Assembly (NCBI GenBank): GCA_031291335.1
Contig: JARLJF010000097.1
Span: 21,364-85,363 of the forward strand
Length of the DNA: 64,000 bases
DNA from: Pandoraea sp.
Lineage (GTDB): Bacteria; Pseudomonadota; Gammaproteobacteria; Burkholderiales; Burkholderiaceae
Direction: 5' to 3'
Each line of letters opens with the position of its first letter. Position 1 is the first letter of the stretch. The position numbers were made by a program, and so were the translations under genes. The notes under the pieces were generated by a model that did not search any database, had not been told where the DNA came from, and saw only the letters and a list, made by a program, of their open reading frames with translations. This document shows positions 45,288-54,607 of this stretch, piece by piece.

Positions 45288-45773
45288 TCAGGCCGGCGGA
45301 ATGCGCAGCACCTGCCCCGGATAGATCTTGTCCGGACTGGAAAGCATCGGCTTGTTGGCTTCGAAGATGGCGTTGTACTTGTTGGCGTCGCCATAGACCT
45401 TCTTCGAGATGGCGGAGAGCGTGTCGCCCTTCTCGACGGTGTGATAAGTCGCTTCGGCCGAGGCCGTCGACACCGACATCTTGTCGTCCACCTTCTCGAC
45501 ACCCTTCACATTGCCGCAGCACAGCAGGATCTTTTCCTTGGTCGCCTGATCCGCCGCCACGCCAAACACGGTCACGGTGCGCGAGGCGCCATCGAACGTC
45601 ACGGTCAAACCGGTCGCGTCCAGACTCTGCGTCTTGATGTAGTTCTCGATGGCGTCGGCAGCCTTGCGATTCGCGTCGTCCGCATCGGGGCCCGGTGCCG
45701 GGGCCTCGGCGGCCTGCGCCTTGTTGCCCAAAAGCGCTTCGCCTGCTTCTTTTACGAAGTCCAGAATGCCCAT
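45288..45773 (-). CDS. lysM: BON and LysM domain protein, YgaU/Kbp-like
   Basis: A 161-residue protein with a BON domain (about 28-100, including TQSLDATGLTVTFDGASRTVTVFG and GNVKGVEKVDD) followed by a LysM domain (about 110-160, YHTVEKGDTLSAISKKVYGDANKYNAIFEANKPML to GQVLRIPPA). It starts MGILDFVKEAGEALLGNKAQ as in E. coli Kbp (YgaU), a cytoplasmic K+-binding protein, and has no signal peptide. GAAGGAGAAATC precedes the ATG. It lies between pssA and leuA, where it is not part of either pathway. A role in potassium/osmotic homeostasis is inferred from Kbp. Confidence 0.9.
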   Translation of the reverse strand: MGILDFVKEAGEALLGNKAQAAEAPAPGPDADDANRKAADAIENYIKTQSLDATGLTVTFDGASRTVTVFGVAADQATKEKILLCCGNVKGVEKVDDKMSVSTASAEATYHTVEKGDTLSAISKKVYGDANKYNAIFEANKPMLSSPDKIYPGQVLRIPPA

Positions 45774-45967
45774 GATTTCTCCTTCGTCACGTAGAACAAC
45801 GGAAACGGCGCCGGAACCTGCCTGAATTGCCACGACATGGCCGGGCCAAGGGGGTACTTCTGAGCCTACATTGGCAAGACTACAGCATCGCCATGCGGGT
45901 TCACTCGAGAACACTGACAGGCAGATGTGACAAGGGGCGTACCGAGACGCCCCTTGTGCCCAATCAC

Positions 45968-46846
45968 TTACTCGTCGACTTCGCCGAAAATGCGTTGCCG
46001 GCGCCCCTTCAGGAAACGGAATCCCCAGAGCACGTAACCGGAAATGCTGTACAGGCAGAACAGCCCGAAGAGCACCAGCGGCGGGTCCGACGACACCAGA
46101 ATAAAGCCGACCATGAAGAGCAGCACAACGCCGAACGACACGCGCTGACGCACATCGAGCGCCTTGCCGCTATAGAACGGCGCATTCGACACCATCGACA
46201 TACCGGCGTAGATCGTGAGGCCAAAGGCCACCCACGGCATCCAGAAGACGTTCACCGGCAGCTTGTTGTCGATCGTGATCCACACGAAGCCCGCAATGAG
46301 CGCCGCCGCCGCCGGGCTTGCCAGCCCCTGGAAGAAGCGCTTGTCGACCACGCCGATGTTCGTATTGAAGCGTGCGAGCCGCAAGGCCGCCCCTGCCACA
46401 TAGACAAACGCCGCAAGCCAGCCCCACTTACCGATCTCGTGGAGAATCCACTCGTACATCACCAGCGCCGGCGCAACGCCGAACGAGGTCATGTCCGAGA
46501 GCGAATCGTATTGTTCACCAAACGCGCTTTGCGTGTTGGTCATGCGGGCTACGCGCCCATCCATGCCATCGAGCACCATGGCAAAGAAAATCGCGATGGC
46601 GGCCTGCTCGAAGCGGTCGTTCATGGCCTGCACGATCGCGAAGAAACCGCAGAACAGCGCAGCGGTCGTAAAAGCATTCGGCAGCAGGTAGATACCGCGG
46701 TTGCGGGGGCGCACCGGCAGATCGTCCTCCACACCCTGGTCGTGGTCTTCGTTCATCGATGGCTCTGCGGATGGATTCTTGTGACGGCCGAACGGCGAGA
46801 GATGCCTGACATTGTTGCGCAAGCGGCCGCGATGGTTTTCCGGCAT
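45968..46846 (-). CDS. pssA: CDP-diacylglycerol-serine O-phosphatidyltransferase
   Basis: Integral membrane enzyme making phosphatidylserine from CDP-DAG and serine, the first step to phosphatidylethanolamine. The 292 residues show the CDP-alcohol phosphotransferase motif DGRVARMTNTQSAFGEQYDS-LSD (DGxxAR...G...D...D) and about 8 helices. A polar N-terminal 45 residues precedes GIYLLPNAFTTAALFCGF. The ATG with a perfect AAGGAGG Shine-Dalgarno was chosen over an upstream 104-codon extension. It follows psd by 152 bp; both steps of PE synthesis are thus together. This is the type II, multispanning, enzyme, unlike the peripheral E. coli type I. Confidence 0.94.
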   Translation of the reverse strand: MPENHRGRLRNNVRHLSPFGRHKNPSAEPSMNEDHDQGVEDDLPVRPRNRGIYLLPNAFTTAALFCGFFAIVQAMNDRFEQAAIAIFFAMVLDGMDGRVARMTNTQSAFGEQYDSLSDMTSFGVAPALVMYEWILHEIGKWGWLAAFVYVAGAALRLARFNTNIGVVDKRFFQGLASPAAAALIAGFVWITIDNKLPVNVFWMPWVAFGLTIYAGMSMVSNAPFYSGKALDVRQRVSFGVVLLFMVGFILVSSDPPLVLFGLFCLYSISGYVLWGFRFLKGRRQRIFGEVDE

Positions 46847-46998
46847 CTGTACCTCCTTGACGATGCTGAGACTGCGGGCGAACCCGCGACGGATCACCGC
46901 TATTGGAACGCGAGAAGCGAAAGCAGTTGCAGGCCGCGACACAACGACACATGACTTGACGTCACATCGCCGTTCGCGGCCGGGGGGCCATGACTGGC

Positions 46999-47634
46999 TT
47001 ACAGCTCGGCGAGAATCGTCGAGGTAGCGGACACCTTGTCGCCGATCGCCACACGCGGGCGCGAGCCCAGCGGCAGGTAGACGTCGACACGTGAGCCGAA
47101 ACGGATGAAACCGTAGCGCTGACCGCGCGAAAGCGTATCGCCCGGCTTCGCGTAACACAGGATGCGGCGTGCGATGAGCCCCGCGACCTGCACGCTCGTG
47201 ACGATCTGACCACCCACGTCGATCACCAGCGCATTACGCTCGTTCTCGAGCGATGCCTTGTCGAGATCGGCATTGAAAAAACGTCCCGGGAAATATTCCA
47301 CCTTGGTCACCGTGCCGTCAACCGGGGCACGATTCGAGTGAACGTTGAAGACGTTCATGAACACGCTGATCTTCAGCGCTTCACGACCTGCATAGGGGTC
47401 CTGCGTGGTTTCGATGGCCACGATGCGGCCGTCGGCCGGCGAGAGCACGGCGCCCGCCTGTTGCGGCACCTGACGCGGCGGGTCACGGAAGAACTGCAGA
47501 ACAAACAGGGCGATCACCCAGAACGGCGCGGCCCAAAACACGCCAGCCATGAAATGCACGACAAGCGCGACGGCGACGGCGATACCCAGGAAGGGCCAGC
47601 CCTCACGGGCAATGATCGGGTGAGGATAATTCAT
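46999..47634 (-). CDS. psd: Phosphatidylserine decarboxylase proenzyme (short type)
   Basis: Converts phosphatidylserine to phosphatidylethanolamine with a pyruvoyl cofactor. The 211 residues begin with a membrane stretch ([32 protein letters not shown]). They contain [27 protein letters not shown] with the conserved His, and the self-cleavage site FGSRVD near residue 183, where the Ser becomes the pyruvoyl group. The short length and GS site fit the PSD-B/archaetidylserine-like form. The ATG has no strong Shine-Dalgarno. It follows a terminator after ilvC and a promoter-like element, so it is transcribed separately from ilvBNC. Confidence 0.94.
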   Translation of the reverse strand: MNYPHPIIAREGWPFLGIAVAVALVVHFMAGVFWAAPFWVIALFVLQFFRDPPRQVPQQAGAVLSPADGRIVAIETTQDPYAGREALKISVFMNVFNVHSNRAPVDGTVTKVEYFPGRFFNADLDKASLENERNALVIDVGGQIVTSVQVAGLIARRILCYAKPGDTLSRGQRYGFIRFGSRVDVYLPLGSRPRVAIGDKVSATSTILAEL

Positions 47635-47712
47635 GCGATTGAACTCGCGTCCTTGGTAAAACGGTTGAGTGAGCGGGTCGACCTGCTTTGGGCCAAACCG
47701 TGGCGTGGCGGC

Positions 47713-47741
47713 ATTGTAGCAATGCGCGCGGCGCGGCGGCA
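47713..47741 (-). promoter_or_regulatory. Probable psd promoter
   Basis: TACAAT with a weak TGCCGC at 17-nt spacing on the minus strand, about 80 nt before the psd start. The -10 is good and the -35 poor, suggesting an activator or a weak promoter. Confidence 0.45.
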
Positions 47742-47755
47742 TTTTTTCCCCATTC

Positions 47756-47769
47756 GACACGTACGTGTC
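47756..47769. promoter_or_regulatory. 14-bp perfect palindrome upstream of psd promoter
   Basis: GACACGTACGTGTC, uninterrupted, lies 15 bp upstream of the putative -35 box of psd. The location suits an activator or regulator site. The regulator is unknown. Confidence 0.45.
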
Positions 47770-47836
47770 ACAAAGGCAAAGCCGGTGACGACACACGGCA
47801 GCCCCGCGGGAACACCCCTGATTCGGTGCCGGCACG

Positions 47837-47887
47837 AAAAAGGCCGCCCGCCTTGCCATAGCGACAGCTACGGCAAAACGGACGGCC
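47837..47887 (-). terminator. Long terminator after ilvC
   Basis: Two 20-nt arms (47842-47861 and 47868-47887) pair on the minus-strand RNA over their full length, with four G-U pairs, around a 6-nt loop, followed by TTTTT. It ends the ilvBNC transcript before psd. Confidence 0.85.
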
Positions 47888-48001
47888 CGGAGCAACGGCT
47901 CACGCGGTGATGCGCGTCACACGCTCACCCCGCCCAGCCGTGCGCCGACGATGCGGGCGCCCGACAACATTTGGGCGTACGCACCGTACGGCGCGTCGTA
48001 C

Positions 48002-49054
<1,053 letters not shown>

Positions 49055-49096
49055 TCAGAATGGATCGAAATCCGCTTACCGCGTTGCCGTTACCGG

Positions 49097-49588
49097 TCAG
49101 ACCTTCAGGATGCGCTCACCGCGCCCGATCCCCGAGCCACCGGTACGAACCGTCTCGAGAATCGCCGTACGATCCAGCCCATCGATGAAGGCGTCGAGTT
49201 TCGACGAATTCCCCGTGAGTTCGATCGTATAGGTCTTTTCAGTAACGTCAATGATGCGGCCGCGGAAAATATCCGACATCCGCTTCATCTCTTCTCGCTC
49301 CTTGCCCACCGCGCGAACCTTGATGAGCATTAGCTCGCGCTCGATGTGGGCCCCTTCGGTCAGATCGACCACCTTCACCACCTCGATGAGCCGGTTCAGG
49401 TGCTTGGTGATCTGCTCGATGATGTCGTCGGAGCCTGTCGTGACCACCGTCATGCGCGAGAGCGACCGGTCTTCGGTCGGCGCGACGGTAAGCGTCTCGA
49501 TATTGTAGCCACGCGCCGAGAAAAGGCCGACCACGCGCGACAGCGCGCCCGGCTCGTTCTCGAGCAAAACAGAAATAATGTGCCTCAT
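49097..49588 (-). CDS. ilvN: Acetolactate synthase small subunit
   Basis: Regulatory subunit that activates the large subunit and gives valine feedback. The 163 residues start MRHIISVLLENEPGALSRVVGLFSARGYNIE, a classic ACT domain (about 1-75), followed by the C-terminal half (RVDVTEKTYTIELTGNSSKLDAFI). The gene is also named ilvH in this group. It lies 83 nt after ilvB and 78 nt before ilvC. Confidence 0.96.
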   Translation of the reverse strand: MRHIISVLLENEPGALSRVVGLFSARGYNIETLTVAPTEDRSLSRMTVVTTGSDDIIEQITKHLNRLIEVVKVVDLTEGAHIERELMLIKVRAVGKEREEMKRMSDIFRGRIIDVTEKTYTIELTGNSSKLDAFIDGLDRTAILETVRTGGSGIGRGERILKV

Positions 49589-49671
49589 GGTGTATCCCGG
49601 ATTGTCCTAGTGTGGGACGTCGCACCCGCGCCGGCCATACTGGCGGCGACTGACGGCGCGCGCGCCTCTGA

Positions 49672-51441
49672 TTACAGATCTTCCGAACCGAGCAGCATCT
49701 CGCTGATGCCCTTGCCCGCCTGGACCATCGGCCAGACGTTTTCGGTGGGATCCGTTTGGAAATCCATGAATACCGTACGATCCTTCAGGCGCAACGCCTC
49801 GCGCAGTGCCGGCTCGACGTCCGACGACTTCTCGATGCGCATGCCCACATGACCGTATGCCTCGGCGAGCTTCACGAAGTCCGGCAGCGCGTCCATATAC
49901 GAACTGGAGTAGCGCTTGCTGTATTCGATCTGCTGCCACTGGCGAACCATGCCCAGATAGCGGTTGTTGAGCGACAGAATCTTGATCGGCGTGCGGTACT
50001 GCAAGCAGGTCGAGAGCTCCTGAATGCACATCTGGATCGAGCCTTCGCCGGTGATACAGGCGACTTCGGCATCCGGATGCGCCATCTTCACGCCCATGGC
50101 TGCCGGCAGGCCGAAGCCCATCGTGCCCAGACCGCCCGAGTTGATCCAACGGCGCGGCTTGTTGAAGCGATAGTATTGCGCGGCCCACATCTGGTGCTGA
50201 CCGACGTCCGAGCACACGAAGGCTTCGCCGTCCGTGAGCTTCCAGTACGTCTCGACCACATGTTGCGGCTTGATGATCTCGCTCTTGCGATCGAAGGCGA
50301 GGCAATCGCGCGAACGCCATTCCTCGATCTGCTTCCACCAGTCGGCAAGCGCCGCGGTGTCCGGGCCATGCTCGGCCGTCTGCAGATTTTCGATCATTTC
50401 ACGCAGCACTTCCTTCACGTCACCGACGATCGGAATGTCGACCTTCACACGCTTGGAAATCGACGACGGGTCGATATCGACGTGGATGATCTTGCGTGCG
50501 GTCGAGGAGAAGTGTTCCGGATTCCCGATCACACGGTCGTCGAAGCGCGCACCGATGGCGATGAGCACGTCGCAGTGCTGCATGGCCATGTTGGCTTCGT
50601 ACGTGCCGTGCATGCCCAGCATGCCGAGGAACTTGGGATCGCTCGCGCGATATCCGCCCAGGCCCATGAGCGTGTTGGTCACCGGATAGCCGAGCAGATC
50701 GCAGAACTGGTTCAGTTCCTTCGACGCATCGGCCAGAATGATGCCGCCGCCGGTGTAGATATAGGGACGCTTGGCCGAGAGCAGCAGGCTCATCGCCTTG
50801 CGGATCTGACCCGAGTGGCCCTTCGTGACCGGATTGTACGAGCGCAGCGACACCGACTTCGGATATTCGAAGCGGCAGCGCGTCTTGGACACATCCTTCG
50901 GAATATCGACCAGCACCGGCCCCGGACGGCCCGTCTTGGCGATGTAGAAGGCTTTCTTGATGGTGGCGGCGAGATCGCGCACATCCTTCACAAGGAAGTT
51001 GTGCTTGACGCACGGACGCGTAATACCGACCGTGTCGCACTCCTGGAAGGCGTCCTGACCGATGGCGGCCGTGGGCACCTGCCCGGTGATGATGACGAGC
51101 GGAATCGAATCCATGTACGCCGTGGCAATGCCGGTGACCGCATTGGTCACGCCGGGGCCAGACGTCACGAGGCACACGCCGACTTTGTCGGTGGAACGCG
51201 AATAAGCGTCGGCCGCATGTACGGCTGCCTGCTCATGGCGCACCAGAATGTGCTGGATCTTGTCCTGCTTGTAGAGTTCGTCGTAGATGTAGAGAACCGA
51301 ACCGCCGGGGTAACCCCACAGATGTTCGACTCCCTCTTCCTGAAGCGAGCGCACGAGAATTTCGGCGCCAATCATGTCTTCGGAAGTATTTTGGTGGCGT
51401 GTAGCTTCCGCCTCGGAGAATTCCGCGCTTGGCATGTTCAT
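49672..51441 (-). CDS. ilvB: Acetolactate synthase large subunit
   Basis: ThDP/FAD enzyme making acetolactate or acetohydroxybutyrate from pyruvate. The 589 residues have the catalytic Glu in LVRHEQAAVHAADAYSR, a central FAD domain (DVLIAIGARFDDRVIGNPEHF), and the ThDP/Mg2+ motif GEGSIQMCIQELSTCLQYRTPIKILSLNN near residue 440. The length is normal (also called ilvI). ATGAACATGCC was chosen with GAAAGG upstream; the frame is open for 43 more codons back to a GTG near the promoter. It is first in ilvBNC. Confidence 0.96.
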   Translation of the reverse strand: MNMPSAEFSEAEATRHQNTSEDMIGAEILVRSLQEEGVEHLWGYPGGSVLYIYDELYKQDKIQHILVRHEQAAVHAADAYSRSTDKVGVCLVTSGPGVTNAVTGIATAYMDSIPLVIITGQVPTAAIGQDAFQECDTVGITRPCVKHNFLVKDVRDLAATIKKAFYIAKTGRPGPVLVDIPKDVSKTRCRFEYPKSVSLRSYNPVTKGHSGQIRKAMSLLLSAKRPYIYTGGGIILADASKELNQFCDLLGYPVTNTLMGLGGYRASDPKFLGMLGMHGTYEANMAMQHCDVLIAIGARFDDRVIGNPEHFSSTARKIIHVDIDPSSISKRVKVDIPIVGDVKEVLREMIENLQTAEHGPDTAALADWWKQIEEWRSRDCLAFDRKSEIIKPQHVVETYWKLTDGEAFVCSDVGQHQMWAAQYYRFNKPRRWINSGGLGTMGFGLPAAMGVKMAHPDAEVACITGEGSIQMCIQELSTCLQYRTPIKILSLNNRYLGMVRQWQQIEYSKRYSSSYMDALPDFVKLAEAYGHVGMRIEKSSDVEPALREALRLKDRTVFMDFQTDPTENVWPMVQAGKGISEMLLGSEDL

Positions 51442-51588
51442 CGTCGACCTTTCAAAGTTTCGGCAAAAATTTTGATCGGGTGCTCTCCCCGCGAACTTGT
51501 GGTTCGGGCTCAAGCTGCGCGTCTGAATGATGGACACCCCGGATAGGCGTGCCGATATTGAGACAATCACAGATATTGCGAACTGGCA

Positions 51589-51617
51589 ACCTTACCGGTT
51601 CGCAGCAAAATGGTCAA
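51589..51617 (-). promoter_or_regulatory. Sigma-70 promoter of ilvBNC
   Basis: TTGACC and TAAGGT separated by exactly 17 nt on the minus strand, about 140 nt before the ilvB ATG. The first in-frame GTG lies only about 12 nt past the predicted start point. The remaining divergent gap up to the sigma gene (to 51891) shows no further clear element. Confidence 0.68.
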
Positions 51618-51891
51618 GCGAGTTTATGCATTTGCAGCATGATTGCAAAGTCGGGCCCGGAGAATTCTCACAACGCGCGCCGTACCGCCCCACGCTGGTG
51701 CACAATCTTCACATGATAGGAACCTGGAGAGCCCGGTGACGTCGTAACGTGACACAACCGAAAGCAAAAGCGGTTACAGCGAAGCGCGTTTTTGGTAGCA
51801 TCCGCTCCGACTACGCGAAAACTTTACGTAATCTTTACGCTTACACGGCATTTCACAGGCGCAGCGCTTGACGCTGCGTGCACCCCACCGG

Positions 51892-52464
51892 ATGGCATCT
51901 GACAAGGAACTGGCGGATTTTCTCGCGGGCATCGAACGGCGCGCCTTCAAGCAGGCCGTCTATGCCGTTCGCGACGACGAGGCCGCCCTCGATATCGTTC
52001 AGGATGCGATGATCCGCCTGGCCGAGAAGTACGGCGACAAGCCGCCGGCCGACCTGCCCCTGCTGTTCACGCGCATCCTCCAGAACACGATTCACGACTA
52101 TTTCCGTCGGCAAAAGGTGCGCAACACCTGGGTCACGCTATTCTCGAATCTCGCCGGCCCCGGCGACGACGAACGCGATGATTACGACCCGCTGGAAACC
52201 TTGCTGGGCGAGGACGGGTCTGTGCAAACAGAGAGCAGCGAAGACTCTGTTTCGCGTGCCGAAATCCTCTCAATCATCGAGACGGAAATACAGAAACTAC
52301 CGACACGTCAACGAGAAGCCTTCCTCATGCGTTACTGGGAAGACATGGACGTTGCCGAGACCGCCGCCACGATGGGGTGCTCGGAAGGCAGCGTCAAGAC
52401 GCACTGTTCGCGTGCTACACACGCGTTGGCGCTGTCGTTGAAGGCAAAAGGGATCAGGTTATGA
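51892..52464 (+). CDS. ECF-family RNA polymerase sigma factor
   Basis: Extracytoplasmic-function sigma factor of 190 residues. Region 2 spans about 10-80 (DIVQDAMIRLAEKYGDKP ... HDYFRRQKVRNTW). Region 4 is at about 125-185, with LPTRQREAFLMRYWEDMDVAETAATMGCSEGSVKTHCSRA giving the -35-binding helix-turn-helix. An acidic linker (DDERDDYDPLETLLGEDG) joins them. The ATG giving MASDKELADF was chosen; a TTG eight codons earlier is possible. Its stop overlaps the next gene (ATGA), so the partner is translationally coupled. That is the usual form of sigma/anti-sigma pairs. Confidence 0.9.
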   Translation: MASDKELADFLAGIERRAFKQAVYAVRDDEAALDIVQDAMIRLAEKYGDKPPADLPLLFTRILQNTIHDYFRRQKVRNTWVTLFSNLAGPGDDERDDYDPLETLLGEDGSVQTESSEDSVSRAEILSIIETEIQKLPTRQREAFLMRYWEDMDVAETAATMGCSEGSVKTHCSRATHALALSLKAKGIRL

Positions 52465-52889
52465 GTCACGATCTGGAAACGAGGGAAATCCGCTTCGCAA
52501 ATCGCGTGCGGCGTGCATTGGACGAAGCGTCCGACACGCCATCGCCCAATATCGCAGCCCGGCTTGCCGCCGCGCGCCAGCAGGCGCTCGCCCGCAAAAA
52601 GCCGGAACCGGTCGCCGTCGTGCAACCGGCGCTGGTGCTCGCGGGTGTGGGAGCCATACAATCGCCGGAACTTGGCGGGCCGCGTCGCGCGTTCGACAAA
52701 CTGGGCCGTCTGGGCCTGTTGTGGCCGCTCGCCGCGCTGGTGATCGGTCTGGCGGGTATCGCGTACTGGGAACATCAGCAACATATTCAGGATCTGGCGG
52801 ACATCGATGCTGCCGTATTGAGCGACGAACTGCCGCTGTCGGCTTATGCCGATCACGGTTTCAACGCGTATCTGAAGCGTGCCCAGTAG
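52461..52889 (+). CDS. DUF3619 membrane protein, likely anti-sigma factor
   Basis: A 142-residue protein with one TM helix (LGLLWPLAALVIGLAGIAYW) near residues 91-110. The cytosolic N-terminal segment (RFANRVRRALDEASDTPSPNIAARLAAARQQALARK) is helical and the external tail is about 30 residues. The topology and the 4-bp overlap with the sigma gene suggest an anti-sigma factor. DUF3619 is known mainly in Betaproteobacteria next to such sigma genes; direct function is not known to me. Confidence 0.82.
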   Translation: MSHDLETREIRFANRVRRALDEASDTPSPNIAARLAAARQQALARKKPEPVAVVQPALVLAGVGAIQSPELGGPRRAFDKLGRLGLLWPLAALVIGLAGIAYWEHQQHIQDLADIDAAVLSDELPLSAYADHGFNAYLKRAQ

Positions 52890-53766
52890 TTCCCCCACTC
52901 AAGACCGCCCCGTGACGCGACGCAACGTACTTTTTCTGGTCGCCGCGCTAATCGTGGCCGCGCTCGCCGGCACGGCAGCGCTGCGCCGCTCGCAAGCCCC
53001 GGAACCGGTGTCCGACGTGCCGCCGCTCATCTCCGGCACGTCTGTGCCTAGCGCCGCAGGCCCCGCCAGCGCGCCAGTCGGCAGTCTCACGACCGATGCT
53101 GCGACGGCCAGCAGCGCGCAGGCGACCGCCCCGTCGCCCGGCGGGCTGTGGGCCAAGCTCACACCGAGCCAGCAGGACGCCCTCTCCCCGCTCGCGCAGA
53201 ACTGGAATCGCATGAGCGACCGTCAGCGCGACAAGTGGATCGAAATCGCCAAGCGCTTTCACACGCTCTCGCCGGAAGGCCGCAAGCGTCTGCACGACCG
53301 CATGGCGGACTGGGTGGGGCTGACGCCGGAGCAGCGCCAGTTGGCACGTGAGAGCTATCAGAACGCCAAGACCCTGCCGCCCGAACGCAAGGCACAGGTG
53401 TGGCAGCAGTATCAACAACTCACCGAAGATCAGAAGAAGCGCCTGGCTGCCGACGACAAGAAGCAGGCCAACCGTCCCAACGTGGTCAGCGCACCGCCGT
53501 CGGGCCGCACGGGCGTGAAGAATCCGTATGCCGCCGTGCATCGCAAGGACGCCGGCACGACGAGCAAGAACGGTGCGTTGCCGACACCGGCAGCCGCGGC
53601 CGCATCCGCCCCGACGGCCGCACAGCCGACGCCAGCGTCCCCGGCATCGTCGAGCGCTACACCGGCACCGGCGGGCGCCAGCGCAGGTGCTGCCGGCGCA
53701 GGCGCGGCCAACAGCGACAAGAACGGCGACGCGGTCTTCAACTCCGAGATCTATCACCACAACTGA
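52879..53766 (+). CDS. DUF3106 exported or membrane-anchored protein
   Basis: A 295-residue protein starting with GTG, overlapping the DUF3619 stop by 11 bp. An N-terminal anchor/signal helix (RRNVLFLVAALIVAALAGTAAL) is followed by a spacer rich in Ala, Ser and Pro. The DUF3106 core has repeated short helical units (LTPSQQDALSPLAQNWNRMSDRQRDKWIEIAKRFHTLSPEGRKRL, then LTPEQRQLARESYQNAKTLPPERK); the tail is Ala/Pro low complexity. The periodicity of W-x(3)-L-x-P/E-x-Q-R units resembles the Spy/CpxP-like LTPEQ helical pattern. A periplasmic protein controlled with the sigma factor is inferred. Confidence 0.82.
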   Translation: MPSSSPTQDRPVTRRNVLFLVAALIVAALAGTAALRRSQAPEPVSDVPPLISGTSVPSAAGPASAPVGSLTTDAATASSAQATAPSPGGLWAKLTPSQQDALSPLAQNWNRMSDRQRDKWIEIAKRFHTLSPEGRKRLHDRMADWVGLTPEQRQLARESYQNAKTLPPERKAQVWQQYQQLTEDQKKRLAADDKKQANRPNVVSAPPSGRTGVKNPYAAVHRKDAGTTSKNGALPTPAAAAASAPTAAQPTPASPASSSATPAPAGASAGAAGAGAANSDKNGDAVFNSEIYHHN

Positions 53767-53796
53767 CGCGCCGCGTCAGCCACTGCGACACCTTCG

Positions 53797-53818
53797 CGGC
53801 CGCCCTCGGGCGGCCGTT
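53797..53818 (+). terminator. Possible terminator after DUF3106 gene
   Basis: An 8-bp GC stem CGGCCGCC/GGCGGCCG around CTCG followed by GTTTGCATT. The T-tract is poor; it may only slow polymerase. Confidence 0.4.
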
Positions 53819-54007
53819 TGCATTCCTGCCTGCGGCGCGCGCAAGGGGGTTGGCTGGCCCATCGACTCATTCTTCCGCATAATGAGCGGCACATGACCCG
53901 ATGTGCCCCGCCGCAAAATGCCCCGCGTTGATGCGTTAACGCATTGACGCATTGACACCGTGGTGCGGCGCCGGGCATCAGACAAAAATATCTCAGACCT
54001 CGCCGCG

Positions 54008-54607
54008 ATGACAGACTCCGCCACCCAGCCCGCCACGCCGCCTCGCTCGTCCGATTCCGTCACCACCGCAAGCGCTGCGGGTTCGGCAATCTCGTCGCGC
54101 AAAATGCCCGGCGAGGTACCAGGCGGCTACGCCGTACCGACGCTGCGCCGCCGCCTGCTCTCGATGGTCTACGAATCGCTGCTGCTCTTCGGCGTCCTGT
54201 TTCTGGCGGGTTATCTGTTCAGCGCTCTCACCCAGCAACGTAGCGACCTGATGTATCGCCACGCGATGCAAAGCTGGCTGTTCCTCGTGCTTGGCGCGTA
54301 TTTCGTCTGGTTCTGGACCCACGGCGGCCAGACCCTGGCGATGAAGACCTGGAAGATTCGTCTGGTCGACGCGCAGGGCCAACCGGTGCGCATCGGCCGT
54401 GCCGTGCTGCGATACGCGCTCGCGTGGCTGTGGATACTGCCCGCCATGGCGCTCGACTGGGCGCTCGGACTCACGGGATGGGGGAGTGTCGCCCTGGTCG
54501 CTGGCTGGGTCGTGCTCTGGGCCTTGGCCATGCGTGTGATGCCCGATCACCAGTTCGTTCACGACCGGCTTGCCGGCACACGTCTGGTTAGCGTGCTCGG
54601 CAAATGA
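54008..54607 (+). CDS. RDD family membrane protein
   Basis: Membrane protein of 199 residues. A disordered Ser/Thr-rich N-terminus of about 40 residues is followed by the RDD domain: VPTLRRRLLSMVYESLLLFGVLF (Arg then acidic residue), helix LFLVLGAYFVWFWTHGGQTLAMKTWKI with the conserved GGQTLAMK, and ending MPDHQFVHDRLAGTRLV (the second conserved D). Typical RDD proteins have three TM helices; some act as ion antiporters, but function is generally unknown. Its stop overlaps the next gene by 4 bases. Confidence 0.88.
   Translation: MTDSATQPATPPRSSDSVTTASAAGSAISSRKMPGEVPGGYAVPTLRRRLLSMVYESLLLFGVLFLAGYLFSALTQQRSDLMYRHAMQSWLFLVLGAYFVWFWTHGGQTLAMKTWKIRLVDAQGQPVRIGRAVLRYALAWLWILPAMALDWALGLTGWGSVALVAGWVVLWALAMRVMPDHQFVHDRLAGTRLVSVLGK

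Noticed and set aside
49756..51546. 596-codon open frame on the plus strand
   Set aside because: Antisense of ilvB.
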